This document shows, piece after piece, positions 49,403 to 62,910 of a stretch of DNA of 64,000 nt. The notes below the pieces were generated by a model. The model was not told the origin of the DNA, searched no databases, and worked only from the letters and a program-made list of their open reading frames with translations. Made by a program: the position numbers and the translations under genes. The DNA is from Lithospermum erythrorhizon (Eukaryota > Streptophyta > Magnoliopsida > Boraginales > Boraginaceae): assembly GCA_019722365.1 (NCBI GenBank), contig JADFUC010002415.1, positions 310,001-374,000 of the forward strand, written 5' to 3'. Within the stretch, counting starts at the first letter, position 1. Every line of letters starts with the position of its first letter.

Positions 49403-52170
49403 AATTCTATATAAATTTAAATAAGTATTAATGAATAATCTGATGATTTCTTTAAAGAGCATTATTATATACTTATTACAAAAGATAGTACATAAATTGA
49501 GACATGGTTAAATGAGATGTTAGTATGTTTATGGTAATTATGATTAATCGCATTAGGTCCAATAAATTATGAATGTATCTTTTATATAACATTCTACGGC
49601 ATGAAACTATTAGAAAACTTAAGTTGTATGTTCAAGTTATATATAAATGTTTTGATAAATTCAAAATTGTAAAGAATGAAAATGTCTGGTTATATGTACT
49701 TCAAATTTTGGAGTATAATTTTATAATTCCTAAAAGACTATATTAAACTACTTAAAAAATTGACACATGTAAATACATTATCGATAAAATTTATCGCCCA
49801 AAGAAACTATAAAATGAAATCCAGCATTATACTATATCTATTTTTGTGAATACGAATCTAAAAATATGCTCCGTATTTGTTAAAATTTTCATACAAATAG
49901 AAGAAGAAAAATTTATGTTTATTCTAATTTAAAAAAATACCTTACTATTTGAATATTTACAATTTATTTATTTGAAATAAATAGCTATTCATAAATATAT
50001 TAGTGAGTTAACATATAAATACCTTATATTATCGCCTTCTTAAATATTACGTATTAATGTCTATTTTGTCGCGTCTGGCCTTGGCGTAATATCTTCTAAT
50101 ATAAACCAAATGTGAAATTATTGACATCATATGATACGAAATTAGTAAAATCTTGAAACAGTTGATTCCAAAACAAGATTGATATTAGCCCATTCATTAT
50201 CATACACTTAAAATAAAAACAGACGTATACACAAAAAATAAGCTAATATAACAAAAAATACAAATGGCAATACAGCTCAGCAATTCGTGATTCTAAAAAT
50301 TAAATATCTACTTGCTAATTGCTACATTAATTGGCCGGTTAAATAAAATTTTCCCCATTCCATTATGTGTTTCATGCCTACTTCCAGCTCCACATTCTTG
50401 ATTAAATGGATATTAAGTCTCTCTCTCGTTTAGCATTGATTTTAAATGCTTTATTTTTCTTCCGAGAACTTTCATATTACGTTTTGATAATTGAAATAAA
50501 AAGTGTCAGTTACATATCCCAATAGTACTCCATAAAATCACGATAGATTGTCGAGTTTAAATTTGGATTTTCACGGATTAAATGTTAAATTCAAATATTT
50601 ATTTTTTGTTGTATAATATTTGGTAGAAAATTATCGAATAATAATATTTCAATGTACTTTAATATTACCATTGATTTTATTGAATCAAAATTGTATTTTA
50701 TCGATGGCGTAAAAGTTTATCGATTTGGGTAACCTTAAATCAGCGTAGCCAATCGTTTAGTATGGAGGAGTAATAAATTGAATATTTTAGAAATTTATTT
50801 ATTTTATTATAATATATATATAACATGTTAGTTTTATGATTAAATAAAATATTTTTATCTATAAGCTATAGATCTGCAATAATTAATTAAATTGAATTCA
50901 ATATATGAAAGAAATTAAAAATTCAATCTTCACCTTTTAATATTGATGACTAATTAGTAAAGCTAAATAAGAGTATATTTTAAGCCAAGAATACTTATAT
51001 TAGTTTTCATTCTTTTATAAATCGATGCACCGTCTTGTTGAATGAAACAGCATGGCCTTTTATATTAAAATTATTTATGTCAAAAAATTTAAAAGTTTTC
51101 ATATCATGTAACATTAATCACATATATACCATTGAAGTTGCTTTTATTAAAAAAATTATTACTTGAGATATAGTTGTATGTATTTTATTTAATTGATTTT
51201 GATATAATTAATTTAGATATTCGCGTTCGAACAAGTCACACATCCAAATTTGTGGCACTTTTTAGGCGTATTAGTGGATAAAATTGAGAGAATTTCGCAA
51301 AATATTATTTGCAAATGTGTGGGAGAATTTCACTTCATACGACTAGCGAATATTATTGAGTCGATAAATTGATTAAAATATGTTAAAATGAATCGTAAAA
51401 AAAAAATTGGATCATGGGGAAGCGCTAGATAATTTATCATAATCAATTGAAGTGATGTTTAGATAAATAAAAATAACGTAAGGTAGATTTTTTTATTAAA
51501 AGAGAAAAGCATATTTTCTAACAATAAATAAAATTACATAATATATATTCTTTTATTAAATATTGAAAATAAAAAATAGTATGGTAACAAAATTTTAAAC
51601 CTATTATTAAAACTATATTATTAAAAAATTATAAGTAATCTGAATTAATATAAAATCAAAAGAATAGAATTTACTAAATTCTTAAATAGTTAATTACGTT
51701 ATTTATTATCTCAATTTAATTATTTGAGTTAAATCTTTAAATACAGCCTTTCACATTTATTAGTGTATATTAAAAATACTTGTACTCATAATATCTTATT
51801 TGTATGACAAGTATTGGTACAAGAGCCGGTCCAGAGAATCTGCTCTGAATGTTACCAACCCTTTATAATTTCATTATGGATATACTGAATTATTATGTTC
51901 AGCAAAAGCTCGTAGGCAACCAACACATTTCACCTAACCAAACAATTAACAAAGCCATCAAAATTCCTTCAAAGCATCTACTTTACAGTTTTCAATTGGT
52001 CCCAAATTCATGTTTCTCTGCATTAACTTCTAAGTGTGGCCAAAACATCCCACTTATGTGATGCCAGGTTCGGGTTTTAAGGCATTCTGAAGTTTCATGT
52101 CTTCTACAATGCATTCATCTTTACTTGCAACGTCGGACAAGCGGTTGCACGGAACTGGAAGAGCAGAAAA
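48840..52170. other. AT-rich spacer with a (TA)n run and one possible MITE
   Basis: A (TA)n tract lies at about 49365-49399. A candidate Stowaway-like element occupies about 50526-50773: it starts TACTCCATAAAATCACGAT and ends CGTTTAGTATGGAGGAGTA, imperfect inverted repeats. No coding region recognised. Confidence 0.4.
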
Positions 52171-52174
52171 TCGC

Positions 52175-55100
52175 TTAAACAGAAAACATAAGCCGCCGCA
52201 TGGAACTGGACTGTGTCGAGCTGGTCTCGGCTGAATTGGGGTCTTCAGAGATGGATTCACTAAAATCAATTGGTAGTAAACAGGGAGGGGAATATGCATG
52301 ACAAGCGTTTTCCAAATTAGATACCATAAGACCTTGCTTCTCATCAAGTTCATCATTCTTCATAGCTTCCTGCACAGACAATGCCAATATGCCATTATAT
52401 GAGAACCAAACTGTTATTGTTCAAGAGTGGTCCTAAATATTTTAAACGACTTTATTGTCATAAAAAATGCATGTCACGAAATTTCAGAAACTTAGATGAG
52501 AACAAAAATGTTAAGAAATTGGATTTAATTTAATGGTCCTGAGAAAAAGGCACAAGCATATTCCTTTCAAATAGTTATTCGTGCAAGGGGATATTGAGCC
52601 TATCAATTCAGTGAAGAAAGTTCCTCCTATTTTCTAATTCATATCAACCTTTTTCAGTAAACTCCCAATATTTTTCTTCACTGATGACTATATCAGCAGA
52701 TAACCAGGATGGACTAATAGAATTAATATTTTCTTCACTGCTGAGGGATGTCTCAGCATAATGTAAGCCTCACTATTTACCTTCACAGAGTAATTTTTAA
52801 ATGTTGGAAGAAAGCGTATCTTGCAATACTCGTTGAACAATATTGTCAAGATCAGGAGAGGAATAGTTGAAAAGGAAGCTGCAGGCTTTGACTTCAATCC
52901 AAACAAGCCGATCATGGTAATCTGCATGAGGACTATCGCGAAAAGAATGTAGTGATGGATACATGGCCAATATTGCCCACATGTCTCGTAAGTAGTTATA
53001 TACACATCCTGAATCTGCAACATAAATTATAACAATAAGTCAATGCATGAATATCCAATTAGGCATTTGTCTCCATTGGGACATTTTACAGAATCATAAT
53101 ATAGATGGAATACACAAACTCTAGATTTGATGCAACCATAATATGAAACTCACAAAATCCAATCGTCAAAGGGAAAGGTATGATCATTTAGCTTTGTCAA
53201 TGACAGTCAACAACATAATAAGAGTAGTTGCAAGTCATTTTGGAATAACAATCAGTAGAACAGAAAAACACTAAGATCAAACTCTAGGATTAAAATTTGA
53301 GGTGAAGATGGATTTGATGCAAACCTCTGTGGCCTTCCGCATATTTATATAGTGGCAGAATAACATTTTGAGTACATTCCTAAGCGACTAATCGTATCAA
53401 GACATAAGGCCACACCCTAGTAAAAGATTCAAATCAATAACCAATTTGATCGAGCAATGACCCAGATAACAAGCTTAGAAAGAAGACATTTCCAACTAAA
53501 AAGAAGAAGACCATGTTGCATGCCTTTATGTCCTTTCTACTTCTTGAGATATAACCTGCCATTTTCTCCATTCCAATTATCGCATAAGGGATAATGAGGA
53601 TGAATCCATTGAGAATGACACTTGGAACATAACCTGTTATAACAGACCTTAATCCTGGTCTGAGAACCATAATGTCAGAACCACACATGAAAATGAAGTT
53701 AGCAGTACAAGGTTAAAGGATATTAAGATAAGTGAAAATATGAAGGAGGCTAAAAAAGCTATAACCAAAAACATTTCGGATTTAAAGTAAGCCCTACCTT
53801 CCACGCCTCCCCCCCCCAACGCACAAAAACAGATGCATCAATATTAAATTGTAAAAAATGACAATGTGGAGGATGCAATGAATCGGGTATGAAGCTTATG
53901 TATAAATCGGTAAATAACAGGTCTTTGTTCTCATAAGAAATAAAGAAATCTCTTACATCAATTCCATTGCCGTTGCTGCAGGGAACCATTTCTTTAATCT
54001 TTCATACTTCGCGATTCCTTGAACTGCCGTCACAGGGATGGCAAAGAAGATGGTCAAAAGAAAAACAGACACATACACAGCAATTTTGTGAAATGGCAAG
54101 TGCCTGGAAGGAATAGCCAAGCTTCTCCACAATACGTCCCTTGGCTCTGGAGGGGTTTCAGTAATCCATTGCAGAGGATGTGGGTGCTGCTGAGACTGAG
54201 CAGCTAAAGCGGCACCCCACCTGGATCTGAATGTGACAAAAGCAACAGGCAACTCCTATATAATAACATGAAGAAATGGTAAGAAAATTGGAAGTGAAAA
54301 CCGACATTGATCTCTACTTCGAGTGCATGGTCAAATTAGATCAGATTGCTCATATAAAAACTTAAATAGTTTTGAAGCCTTCTCCAATAAGTGTGAAGTA
54401 GAGACAATTCAGACTTGCAGTATGACATTCTCTCAGGTGTCGGATATTTTCATGAATGACGCATGCACTCGGATCATTTCATTGATTTTGAACATTCAAA
54501 CAGATGAGCTATTAGAAAGGTAACACATTCACCAAAAGAAAAAAGCTTAATTATGTACTTCTGAGTACAAACAAGAACAATTTCATCTTTCCGATAGAAT
54601 TGTTAATTCATCAATTATATAGCTATGAAGTCAATGCCATACTGAATTTCCTGAAAGTGTGGATGTGTCCCACAGTTAAGAAAGCACCAGACCGACATGG
54701 ACAATGTATACCGGATTGAAATTTCAACTGTACAAAGGGCTTCCTTATGGTTGTAGCTCCAAACTAAGATATTTTCTTTAGCTACCCGGCTGTCGTGGCT
54801 GCACTTTAATAATTGTCCATTACAAAAAGAAATTAGGGTTCATATATACAAGCTCCATAACTCTTAGAGGAGTAACTAAGTAGTTACCAATGAATTAAGC
54901 GAGATGAAAGAAAGATGACATGTAGTATGTAGAATCAAACTAAAACCTTTCGACTAAGGCTGCTAATTTTTTTTCGGTTCTCGGCAACTAATAACTTTTC
55001 TTTTAAGCAAGACACTGCTATATCTTCTTATAGACTAGGTAACTAGGAGCAATCTATTCGTAGGAAGCACAAAACAGAACCTCCACACGACCAACTAATA

Positions 55101-58100
55101 AAAGCCAAAAATTACCACACTAACTTCGCAAGATAGAGGGGTAACATCAAAACACCTTAGCAAGGATATAGGTGTGATAGCATGGGCCCTATGAATCAAA
55201 CATACAAATACTGAAACTGTATTCTAGAAATAGAAACTCAAAAGAATGGGATAGCATTCTCTTCATGTTGTGTTAGTGCCACACACAAAATTCACCTTTT
55301 CTTCAAGCATCTTTTTGGATCGTTCAGACTTGATTTGATCTCGCATTTCTTGAAGTAATGCTTCAAGCTCTTCCAATTTAGCATCCTCTCTCAATGCTGT
55401 GGTCAAAGATGATCTATTGTTTTGATTGTCTATTGTAGCCCTCTGTTTCAAGTATCCAATCTGAGATAATATGGTCTTGACCTTCTTCTGCAGAAATGAA
55501 TATGCATGGACAGTGAGATATTTCATGCACTTACACCAAAAACACAAGGCCGTAAGTTTCAACTTTTAACATCATTTGCCGGATAGAGAGACAACTAACA
55601 GAGTTCTTTCACCTTATATAATGGTTGTTTTCAAGTTCCTATGGAACCGCAAATACATCCTGAACAACAATTATTTGTCCCTCTTTCCTCTGGATTGATT
55701 TCTAAGAACAAGGACTTTGCTGGAACATATAGGTTGAGAAACTCAACAAAATCTCTTATCAATTTAACTTCATATATACCTGTCAATTACTATCTTACCC
55801 CATCCAATATGAATGATGAACACCAATTCTGAAGCAGACTGACATCATACTAGTAGGTACATCAAATAAAATATATTTAAAATGGAATCCTACCTCTCTC
55901 ACTCAACCACCTAAACTAGGAGAGTACTGCTGTTGAGATATTCATTCTGAAGAGTTGGCAGGCACTAAAAAGATCACAGAGACTATATGCTACATTACAT
56001 CCATATAGTATTGGATGATATATGTGACAAAACAAGCCCAAGTGAAACCGAATCATCAACCAAGATAAGTAAACAAATAAAACCGGTTGAGGTTATAATG
56101 TGAATGGTTCATAATCATACCAGTAAATGTTCTAGGTCCTTTCCGTCATACAAAATTTGATAAGATTGATAAGTGTAAGGATGATACTTTGAGAAGAAGT
56201 GGTTGACACAGCAACCATGGGTCTTGTGTTCATCACAAAATGGTATTTCACGAACTAGAACAGTAAACTGATCAGGCCTATGCCTTAAACGACGCAACTG
56301 GTGAATTCTTCTTGATAATATATGGTCATATTCCTGAAAATGAAATAGTCCAGATAATAACTTGTTATAACATCTCAACCAACTACAGAAGATAAAAAAA
56401 GAGATAAATAATTGAACTTCCTTATCTGAAATTATGAGTGGACAAATAAATTTTTCCCTTATAAGCAACTTCTTATCTGCAATCTTAAATTAAAAGTCAT
56501 GAAACATTTTTGAGGAGTTTGAGGATCAACTTTCCATATCTATGTCGCAACCCACAATCACATTTTGAGAAACCATGAGTCCACATTATGGGTGATGTGC
56601 CTCAAGCATCGGAGACATTTGAAATATAAGTAAGTATTAACCATTTGAGTAAATGTTGATTGATGATTATCCTAAGAATTACCTTGTAAAGAAGGTACAA
56701 TCCGTAACCCGATATGAAGCATAAGCACGAGAAATGAACCCAAAGCCTGACAAAAAGCAGGAATATATAAGCTATTTAGATGGAACAAATATCAGTATTA
56801 CCAACAAATGATATGCGCATGAGACGTCTTTCTGAGGCCTACTATTACTAGTTGTAATGTTATATATACAACGAAGGAATCTTTCACATGCCAACATGGA
56901 ATATCTACATTTGACAATCTGACGTCTTAAGCGTGTTGTGGAATTTTGGTCATAATATGGAAGATAGGAGTTAGGACCGCGATACATTATTAATCGAATA
57001 TCCATTGTTGTGACAATTATTATGATTTCAATCTTCTAAAAGATATATAGATCTCTGCCACTTTCTGATATACCAGTTGGTCCAGATTAAAATTTAAGAT
57101 ATTAAAAAAACTGAAACAAAAAATAAGTGTGTTGGTAATCTTACTTGTCCGAACCTTCAGAGATATTAGATATTGTAAAGGTATCCAGACTACGAGAATC
57201 TCCAGGTGGGTTATCGTTGCCAGTACGGTTTACTGGGAGCAATATAATTAGCCCAACAGCAGAACAAACGATAAAAAAATGCAACCTGCAAAATGATGAG
57301 TGGGCAATGTAAATGAGTACAGCAAATTCAGACAAGATCTATGAAATCAAAATTTATGGATAACAAGTTCATCAAGGTATATTTAATAAGCAAATAGTGA
57401 AGTACCCCCTTCTCCCCTTAATCAAAAGAGTGACTGAGTTCGATAACCAAGTGAAGTGTAACATTAGTCTAAAAATCCCCTAACTCATGATGTGAAGAAT
57501 TAAAGCAGAGATTAATGAGGCCTTGTGAAGTACGTAGCAGATAGATTTTGCAATTCATCTTGTGTCAACTCGGAAACAGCCTCCCTGTTAATCACAAGGG
57601 TAAGGCTGCGTACAATCAGACCAAGCTTACGAAGCTGAGAGGATCTTGTTTAGAAGCATTGAGATTGCTTGTATTGTAACTATATCAATGTGTATGGTGC
57701 AGCCTCAAACCCCCTGTTACCTTTCTTTAGCAATGAGGTAACAACCGACCTTCATAACATTGGATAAATATTAAACTAAAGGTGGTCAGCATTAATAAGA
57801 AACAACCTCCAGTCCTTTTATGACATTGGAACTCAAGATCTGTCCAATTACAATCAACAATTTTACCATCTAACGAAACATTACCCTAACGGCCAACCAC
57901 AACTCCATCCACTGTTTCTAGTTTCGTATTAGGACCAATTGGTTGGGGGAACTCCCTTTGCCCATTGAACAATTCGATATTCCACAGAAGACTAACAATG
58001 ACTCCTTGCCATTTAAGAAATGCTGTCCATAATGGGAAGGAAATAGTACTACTCACTCCATTCAAATTTACTTTATATTTTTCCTCAACTAAAAGTCAAT

Positions 58101-58684
58101 CTACTTTTAATCAATAGTTCATACAATTAACATCACATTTATTTAAGTATTTTAAACACATCGTTATATGTTATAGTGCTTCATAAAAGAGTAATTTAGT
58201 GTAATCTTTACACAACTTCTACTTATTGAAAGAAATACCGTAAATAATAAAAGAGTAACCCGTTTACACATATTTGTTTGATATTGAGTGACGATATAAC
58301 TCATTCGTTACAGATAAAAAGTGTGTTTGTTACTAGACTACACATTTTTGACAACCCTTTTAAACATAAAGCATAAATGATTATCTAAGATAGAGCATAC
58401 CCAAATTTAAACATTCTAACAAAAACAAGAAGATCAAGTCCACCAGTTTCAAGAATATAGTCCTCCGTGACATGTCTCACTCTAGAAATCCATTTCCACG
58501 ACGGCAGAAGACGGCGGAGAGAGAACCAATTATGGAATCTAATGTGGTGGTTCAAAGACAACCTCCTTGCATAATATATGGGTGCATAATGTGGTTGCTT
58601 TTTCAGTATGGAAAATAGTGAAAGCAAGAAAAGGGCAACGCCTATGTTGATAGATGCTGAAACTACAAGGCTTTCTAGTTTCAT
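52175..58684 (-). pseudogene. CSC1/RXW8-like (DUF221) calcium-permeable channel gene lacking a core exon
   Basis: Relative of plant CSC1-like protein RXW8 (OSCA/TMEM63 family, osmosensitive cation channels). Exons seen: 58684-58401, 57285-57145, 56746-56683, 56333-56121, 55487-55296, 54255-53957, 53659-53442, 53014-52781, 52369-52175. They give the N-terminal helix (SLVVSASINIGVALFLLSLF), the TM pair, the cytosolic domain (RHRPDQFTVLVREIPFCDEH; a Glu/Lys-rich helix at 55296-55487), FVTFRSRWGAALAAQSQQ, then PGLRSVITGYVPSVILNGF and, after a gap, QDVYITTYETCGQYWPCIHH and a Ser-rich tail ending FSV. The roughly 115-residue block that normally links LLDQIG to IQDVY (three to four membrane segments) is not in 53015-53441. 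Exon phases there are 1 and 0, so direct joining breaks the frame. Either the exon was deleted, making a pseudogene or truncated protein, or the assembly lost it. Confidence 0.8.
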
Positions 58685-58689
58685 TTGGG

Positions 58690-60170
58690 GGCTTTCTAGT
58701 ATAAAATGATTGATGGGTTTCCAAGAAAAGGATGTTGGAAAGTGAAAACAGTTATATTGATGGGGTGATGTGTGAGAGAGAAAGAGTGAGAGAGAGAGAG
58801 AGGTTGCCGCCTTTGAGGAAACGTGTCCAAACGAGAAGGCTTGTCGGAGATTGCATGACATGCAAAGTAACGGTACTTGACTCGGTCCGGCTTCTTACAC
58901 TATGTTATAAGCACATCCGAAACACTAAATAAAAATGATAAGTATACTTGACGAAATTTTATTTAGAAATAAAATAGTTATTTCATAATTTTTTTTTACT
59001 ATTTCAATATATTTTTAGTCGGATTCTTTAGTAGGAAATAAATAAAATAATAAATTGTCTTTATATTCACATTAATCTTCACGATATCAGCAAATTATTT
59101 TCTCTATATTATATACTCTCCAATGAAGGATATGTCAAAAAACAATCTTGATGAAATTTGCTTTTTTTCTAATTTCGACAATTATTAATAACAAAATGTC
59201 AAAAAATATATGAGGAAATAAATTGAAAGTAAAAGTAAGTCCCATAGATTGTCTTGTATTGGAGAGTTTGGAGCATCATAGATTGTCTTATATTGAAATT
59301 GGTCTTACCTTAACTAACATTTGTTAATCCACAAATACAATTTCTTTGATTTAACTCGATTGTATAACATATAACACATGAAAATAATTCAACGTCCAAA
59401 TCTACCACCATTAGAGACGGACTAGGATGAAGTTTTAGAATAACTATATTAAACGTACCAAAATTCTTAATATAAAAAAATAGAAGAAAATTACGACATT
59501 ATTCATGGATCAAAGTACATACTGTTTACAAAAAAAAATAACATTGCTATAAGTATAATTGTCAAAAGAGGAATGATACGACCAGGGCTGAATTCAGGCA
59601 TTCCTACTAGTGTTCATAGGAACACCCACAATTCCAAAGTATATATTGTCCTGGATGGTGAAGTGTCTCTTGCACAAGTTTGCTAATTGTACTGTTCTTG
59701 TACATACATCAATGAAACCTACATTTAATTTATTTAAGAAACAGATAGATCAGATAACTATATAAATTGAAAAATGATAACACTAAAATATAAGTAGCAA
59801 GAAGTTATAAATGATAGATCATAGATGATGAAATATGTAAATATTTCAAATGATAGAATACAAATTCTAGAACATAAATAAAAAATATGACTAATAATAT
59901 CCTTTATTCTTATTAGAACGATAACTCCTAGACATTTAAAAACAAATAAAAATTAAAGTTTAATTTCGCTCCCTAAATTTTAATCCAGATATCATCTATG
60001 ATTATATCCACAAGTCCGGTCAATGCTCATTGACTTTCTTGATTCCTATGCTAAAATTGGGGATTGCTTACGTGTATTGAAATATTAAGACACTGATGAA
60101 AAACAAAACAAATTAATTGAGAAATTAAAATTAGAAGAGAAGATCAAGAAATAGGAAAAGAGTCTAGATT
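58690..60170. other. Spacer upstream of the CSC1-like gene
   Basis: Contains a GA-rich run (GAGAGAGAGAGAGA near 58785) just upstream of the channel start codon. The remainder is AT-rich without recognised features. Confidence 0.35.
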
Positions 60171-60352
60171 CTTTCCTCCTTCTTCTTGCATGCTTCTCCT
60201 ATAGTTTCCGTTTCTTCTAAACAATCAGGTGGTTATATTAGATCCAGTATTTGCAAAAGCCTCATTGCCTCATTTTGAAGTAGTAAAAATATTATCCTTT
60301 TGATCTCTCGTAAATGCCCCTCATCATCTTGGTTATCGATTATGTAAATCAG

Positions 60353-61027
60353 GTGATTAATTCATTGTTCAATAATATATAATCTTGCTAATTTTACTTT
60401 TTAATTTGTGTTGGGTATAATGTGCATCTTTATTCTTCTTCCAAATATCAAATGCATGCAAATGAAACATGCATATAATGTCATTTAATTTATATTTTAC
60501 GTACGTATTCAGATACATGATACATGTTATATTTCTACATCTCGTTTCTTACAGTTTATGACTATAATTCTTTTTACATTCATGTAATTTAACTTTTGGA
60601 TGTACATTGATTTATTTATTCATATCAAGATTGGTAATAAATTCACTGGATGATGATAATGGGGAAAGATGATAGCACATGTATGTATGTACAATATACA
60701 TATATAATATATGGTTATTATTTGCACCAACCTTTCTAATTTCTTAAAAACGCAACAAGCATATTTTTGTTATGTACTATGTAGTGGTTTGGGTACAAAA
60801 TCCGAAGAAAAAAATGTAGTACTAAAAAATAAATATAGCACCTATAAATAATTTAAAGTATTGTTCTTAATAAGTTTAAGAATCTACCCGTATGCCGTAG
60901 CACTCTACCCCAAAATTGTTTGAGAGGATATTGAAAAACTCTAATAAATATATAGGAACACAATAAGTAAACAATTAGACTAGAGAGTCTTTTGAGTTCA
61001 TTTGAGAAAAAATTGTCTTTGTTGCAG
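60353..61027 (+). other. Possible 5' UTR intron of the ANTH gene
   Basis: AATCAG/GTGATTAATTC at 60352 and TTTGTTGCAG/GTTGATTGGG at 61027 form a plausible intron between a pyrimidine-rich leader (60170-60350) and the coding exon. This is inferred from splice signals only. Confidence 0.35.
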
Positions 61028-61164
61028 GTTGATTGGGGAAACCTTATCAGGTCTGAAACAACAATAGAGCTACATACGAAACTCCTGAAAATCTAACTAA
61101 AGCACCCACCATTCTGAAGCTACAAGAAGTACTTTGACATATATCCAAGCTTCAATTGAGGTCA

Positions 61165-62910
61165 ATGGCCCTTATCAAGCTTAGGCGAGCCATTGATTTA
61201 GTGAAAGACCAAACCAGTATTGGATTAGCCAAGCTAAACAACAACAGTTCTACATTGTCTGATCTTGAGGTAGCCATTGTTAAGGCAACAAGACATGAGG
61301 AATATCCACCAGAAGACAAACACATCAAAGAAATCCTCTGCTTAACAACCTATGCTCGTGGCCATGTTGGTTCTTGCGTTAGAACAATAGCGCGACGCCT
61401 AAGCAGAACGAAGAACTGGATTGTTGCACTCAAGACACTTATGTTAATCCATCGATTGCTCAATGATGGCAATTCTGCATACGAACAAGAGATTTTCTTC
61501 GCCACAAGACGAGGGACTCGCCTACTCAACATGTCCGATTTTCGTGCCATGTCAACATCAAATTCCTGGGACTATTCGGCTTTTGTCCGAACATATGCAT
61601 TGTACCTTGATGAAATGCTCGACAATAGAATGCAAGGTAAGAGAGGTAAACATAGCTCTTATTCGTATCGCGATGAAAGCGATGAGGAAAGTTATAGATC
61701 AAGGGCAATTGTTTTGAGATCAACACCAATCCATGAGATGAAGTTTGATCAACTCATTTTAAAGACTAATCATTTGGTGCAAATTATTGAACGTTTTCTA
61801 GCTTGCAGACCAACAGGCCATGCTAGAACAAATAGTCTTGTATTAGTGGCTCTTTACCCTATTGTTAAAGAAAGTTTTCGCCAATACTATGAATTAACAG
61901 AAATGCTAGGAAACTTAATTGATCGATTTATGGAACTTAATATTCCTGAATCCATCAAAGTTCATGAGATATTTTGCCGGTGTGCTAAACAATTTGATGA
62001 AGTGTATTCATTCTATGGTTGGACCAAGACTATGGGAATTGCACGTAGATCTGAATATCCTAAAGTTGAGCATATATCTGAAGAGAAATTGCAAGTTATG
62101 GATGAGTTTATAAGAGAAAATATAGATATACAAAAGAGTAGCAAGGCTATTGAGGATAAAATAGTAGAAGAAATCGAGATAGGACCTGAGCCAGATATGA
62201 ATTCAGTAAAAGCATTGCCACCACCTGAGGGATTCCCTATACAGAGAAGAGAAAAAGGAATTGTAGAGGTGAAAACAGAGGAGGAGCAACCTCAAGAAAC
62301 AATGGGGGATTTGCTAAACTTGGGCGATCACGCCCCGAGGATAAATGACCATGAAGATCAACTAGCATTGGCATTATTTGATGGCATTCCAACAACAACA
62401 ACAACTACAACAGGGCTACCTCCATGGGTTGCATTCAAAGACTCAAGTGATTGGGAGACAGCACTTGTGCAATCAGCAAGCTATTTGTCAAACCAACATG
62501 CAGAGCTACCACATGGCTTCAATACTTCAGTACTGGATGCAATGTATGATCAGAGAGGAGTAACAACCAACCAATATACTGCTTCATCAGGGTTCATAGG
62601 GACAGGAAGTGCTAGTAGCGTCGCGCTAGGGGCAGCTCCAAGGCCTACAATGCTGGCATTGCCTACACCCCATACACAATATGGTCTAAATAATGCATTT
62701 GGTATTGACCCTTTTGCACCATCATACTCAATACCACCACCACCATATGTACAAATACATGAAATGGAAATGAAGCAAAGGAAACTGGTGGAAGAGCAAT
62801 TAATTTGGCAACAATATACAAGGGATGGGATGCATGGTCAGATGGCATTTGGACAAATGCAGCCTAACCCATATTATTACAACACAGGTGGTAACACACA
62901 AACCTTCTAA
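61165..62910 (+). CDS. ANTH-domain putative clathrin assembly protein
   Basis: Intronless, 581 aa, of the AP180/CALM-like group represented by Arabidopsis At1g03050 and At4g02650. Such adaptors bind phosphoinositides and clathrin or AP-2 during endocytosis. The start is the first ATG (MALIKLRRAIDLVKDQTSIG). The ANTH domain covers about residues 20-280, with IVKATRHEEYPPEDKHIKEI, NWIVALKTLMLIHRLLNDG and FATRRGTRLLNMSDFR highly conserved. The C-terminal half is disordered and contains a DLLNLG box (clathrin-binding-like), a DPF motif (GIDPFAPS, AP-2-type), a Thr run (PTTTTTTTG) and Gln/Met-rich end segments. Nothing suggests damage. The exact paralogue cannot be named. Confidence 0.93.
   Translation: MALIKLRRAIDLVKDQTSIGLAKLNNNSSTLSDLEVAIVKATRHEEYPPEDKHIKEILCLTTYARGHVGSCVRTIARRLSRTKNWIVALKTLMLIHRLLNDGNSAYEQEIFFATRRGTRLLNMSDFRAMSTSNSWDYSAFVRTYALYLDEMLDNRMQGKRGKHSSYSYRDESDEESYRSRAIVLRSTPIHEMKFDQLILKTNHLVQIIERFLACRPTGHARTNSLVLVALYPIVKESFRQYYELTEMLGNLIDRFMELNIPESIKVHEIFCRCAKQFDEVYSFYGWTKTMGIARRSEYPKVEHISEEKLQVMDEFIRENIDIQKSSKAIEDKIVEEIEIGPEPDMNSVKALPPPEGFPIQRREKGIVEVKTEEEQPQETMGDLLNLGDHAPRINDHEDQLALALFDGIPTTTTTTTGLPPWVAFKDSSDWETALVQSASYLSNQHAELPHGFNTSVLDAMYDQRGVTTNQYTASSGFIGTGSASSVALGAAPRPTMLALPTPHTQYGLNNAFGIDPFAPSYSIPPPPYVQIHEMEMKQRKLVEEQLIWQQYTRDGMHGQMAFGQMQPNPYYYNTGGNTQTF

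Noticed and set aside
48840..52170. Search for tRNA, rRNA or CRISPR-like arrays in the long spacer
   Set aside because: No tRNA-like fold with matching A and B boxes, no rRNA segment and no regularly spaced identical repeats were seen.
58732..58932. Plus-strand open frame of 66 codons with a Glu/Arg repeat
   Set aside because: It is antisense to the first exon and leader of the CSC1-like gene and reflects the GA-rich tract.
61463..62113. Alternate-frame open frames inside the ANTH gene
   Set aside because: Shadows of the 581-aa frame, which matches a known family over its whole length.
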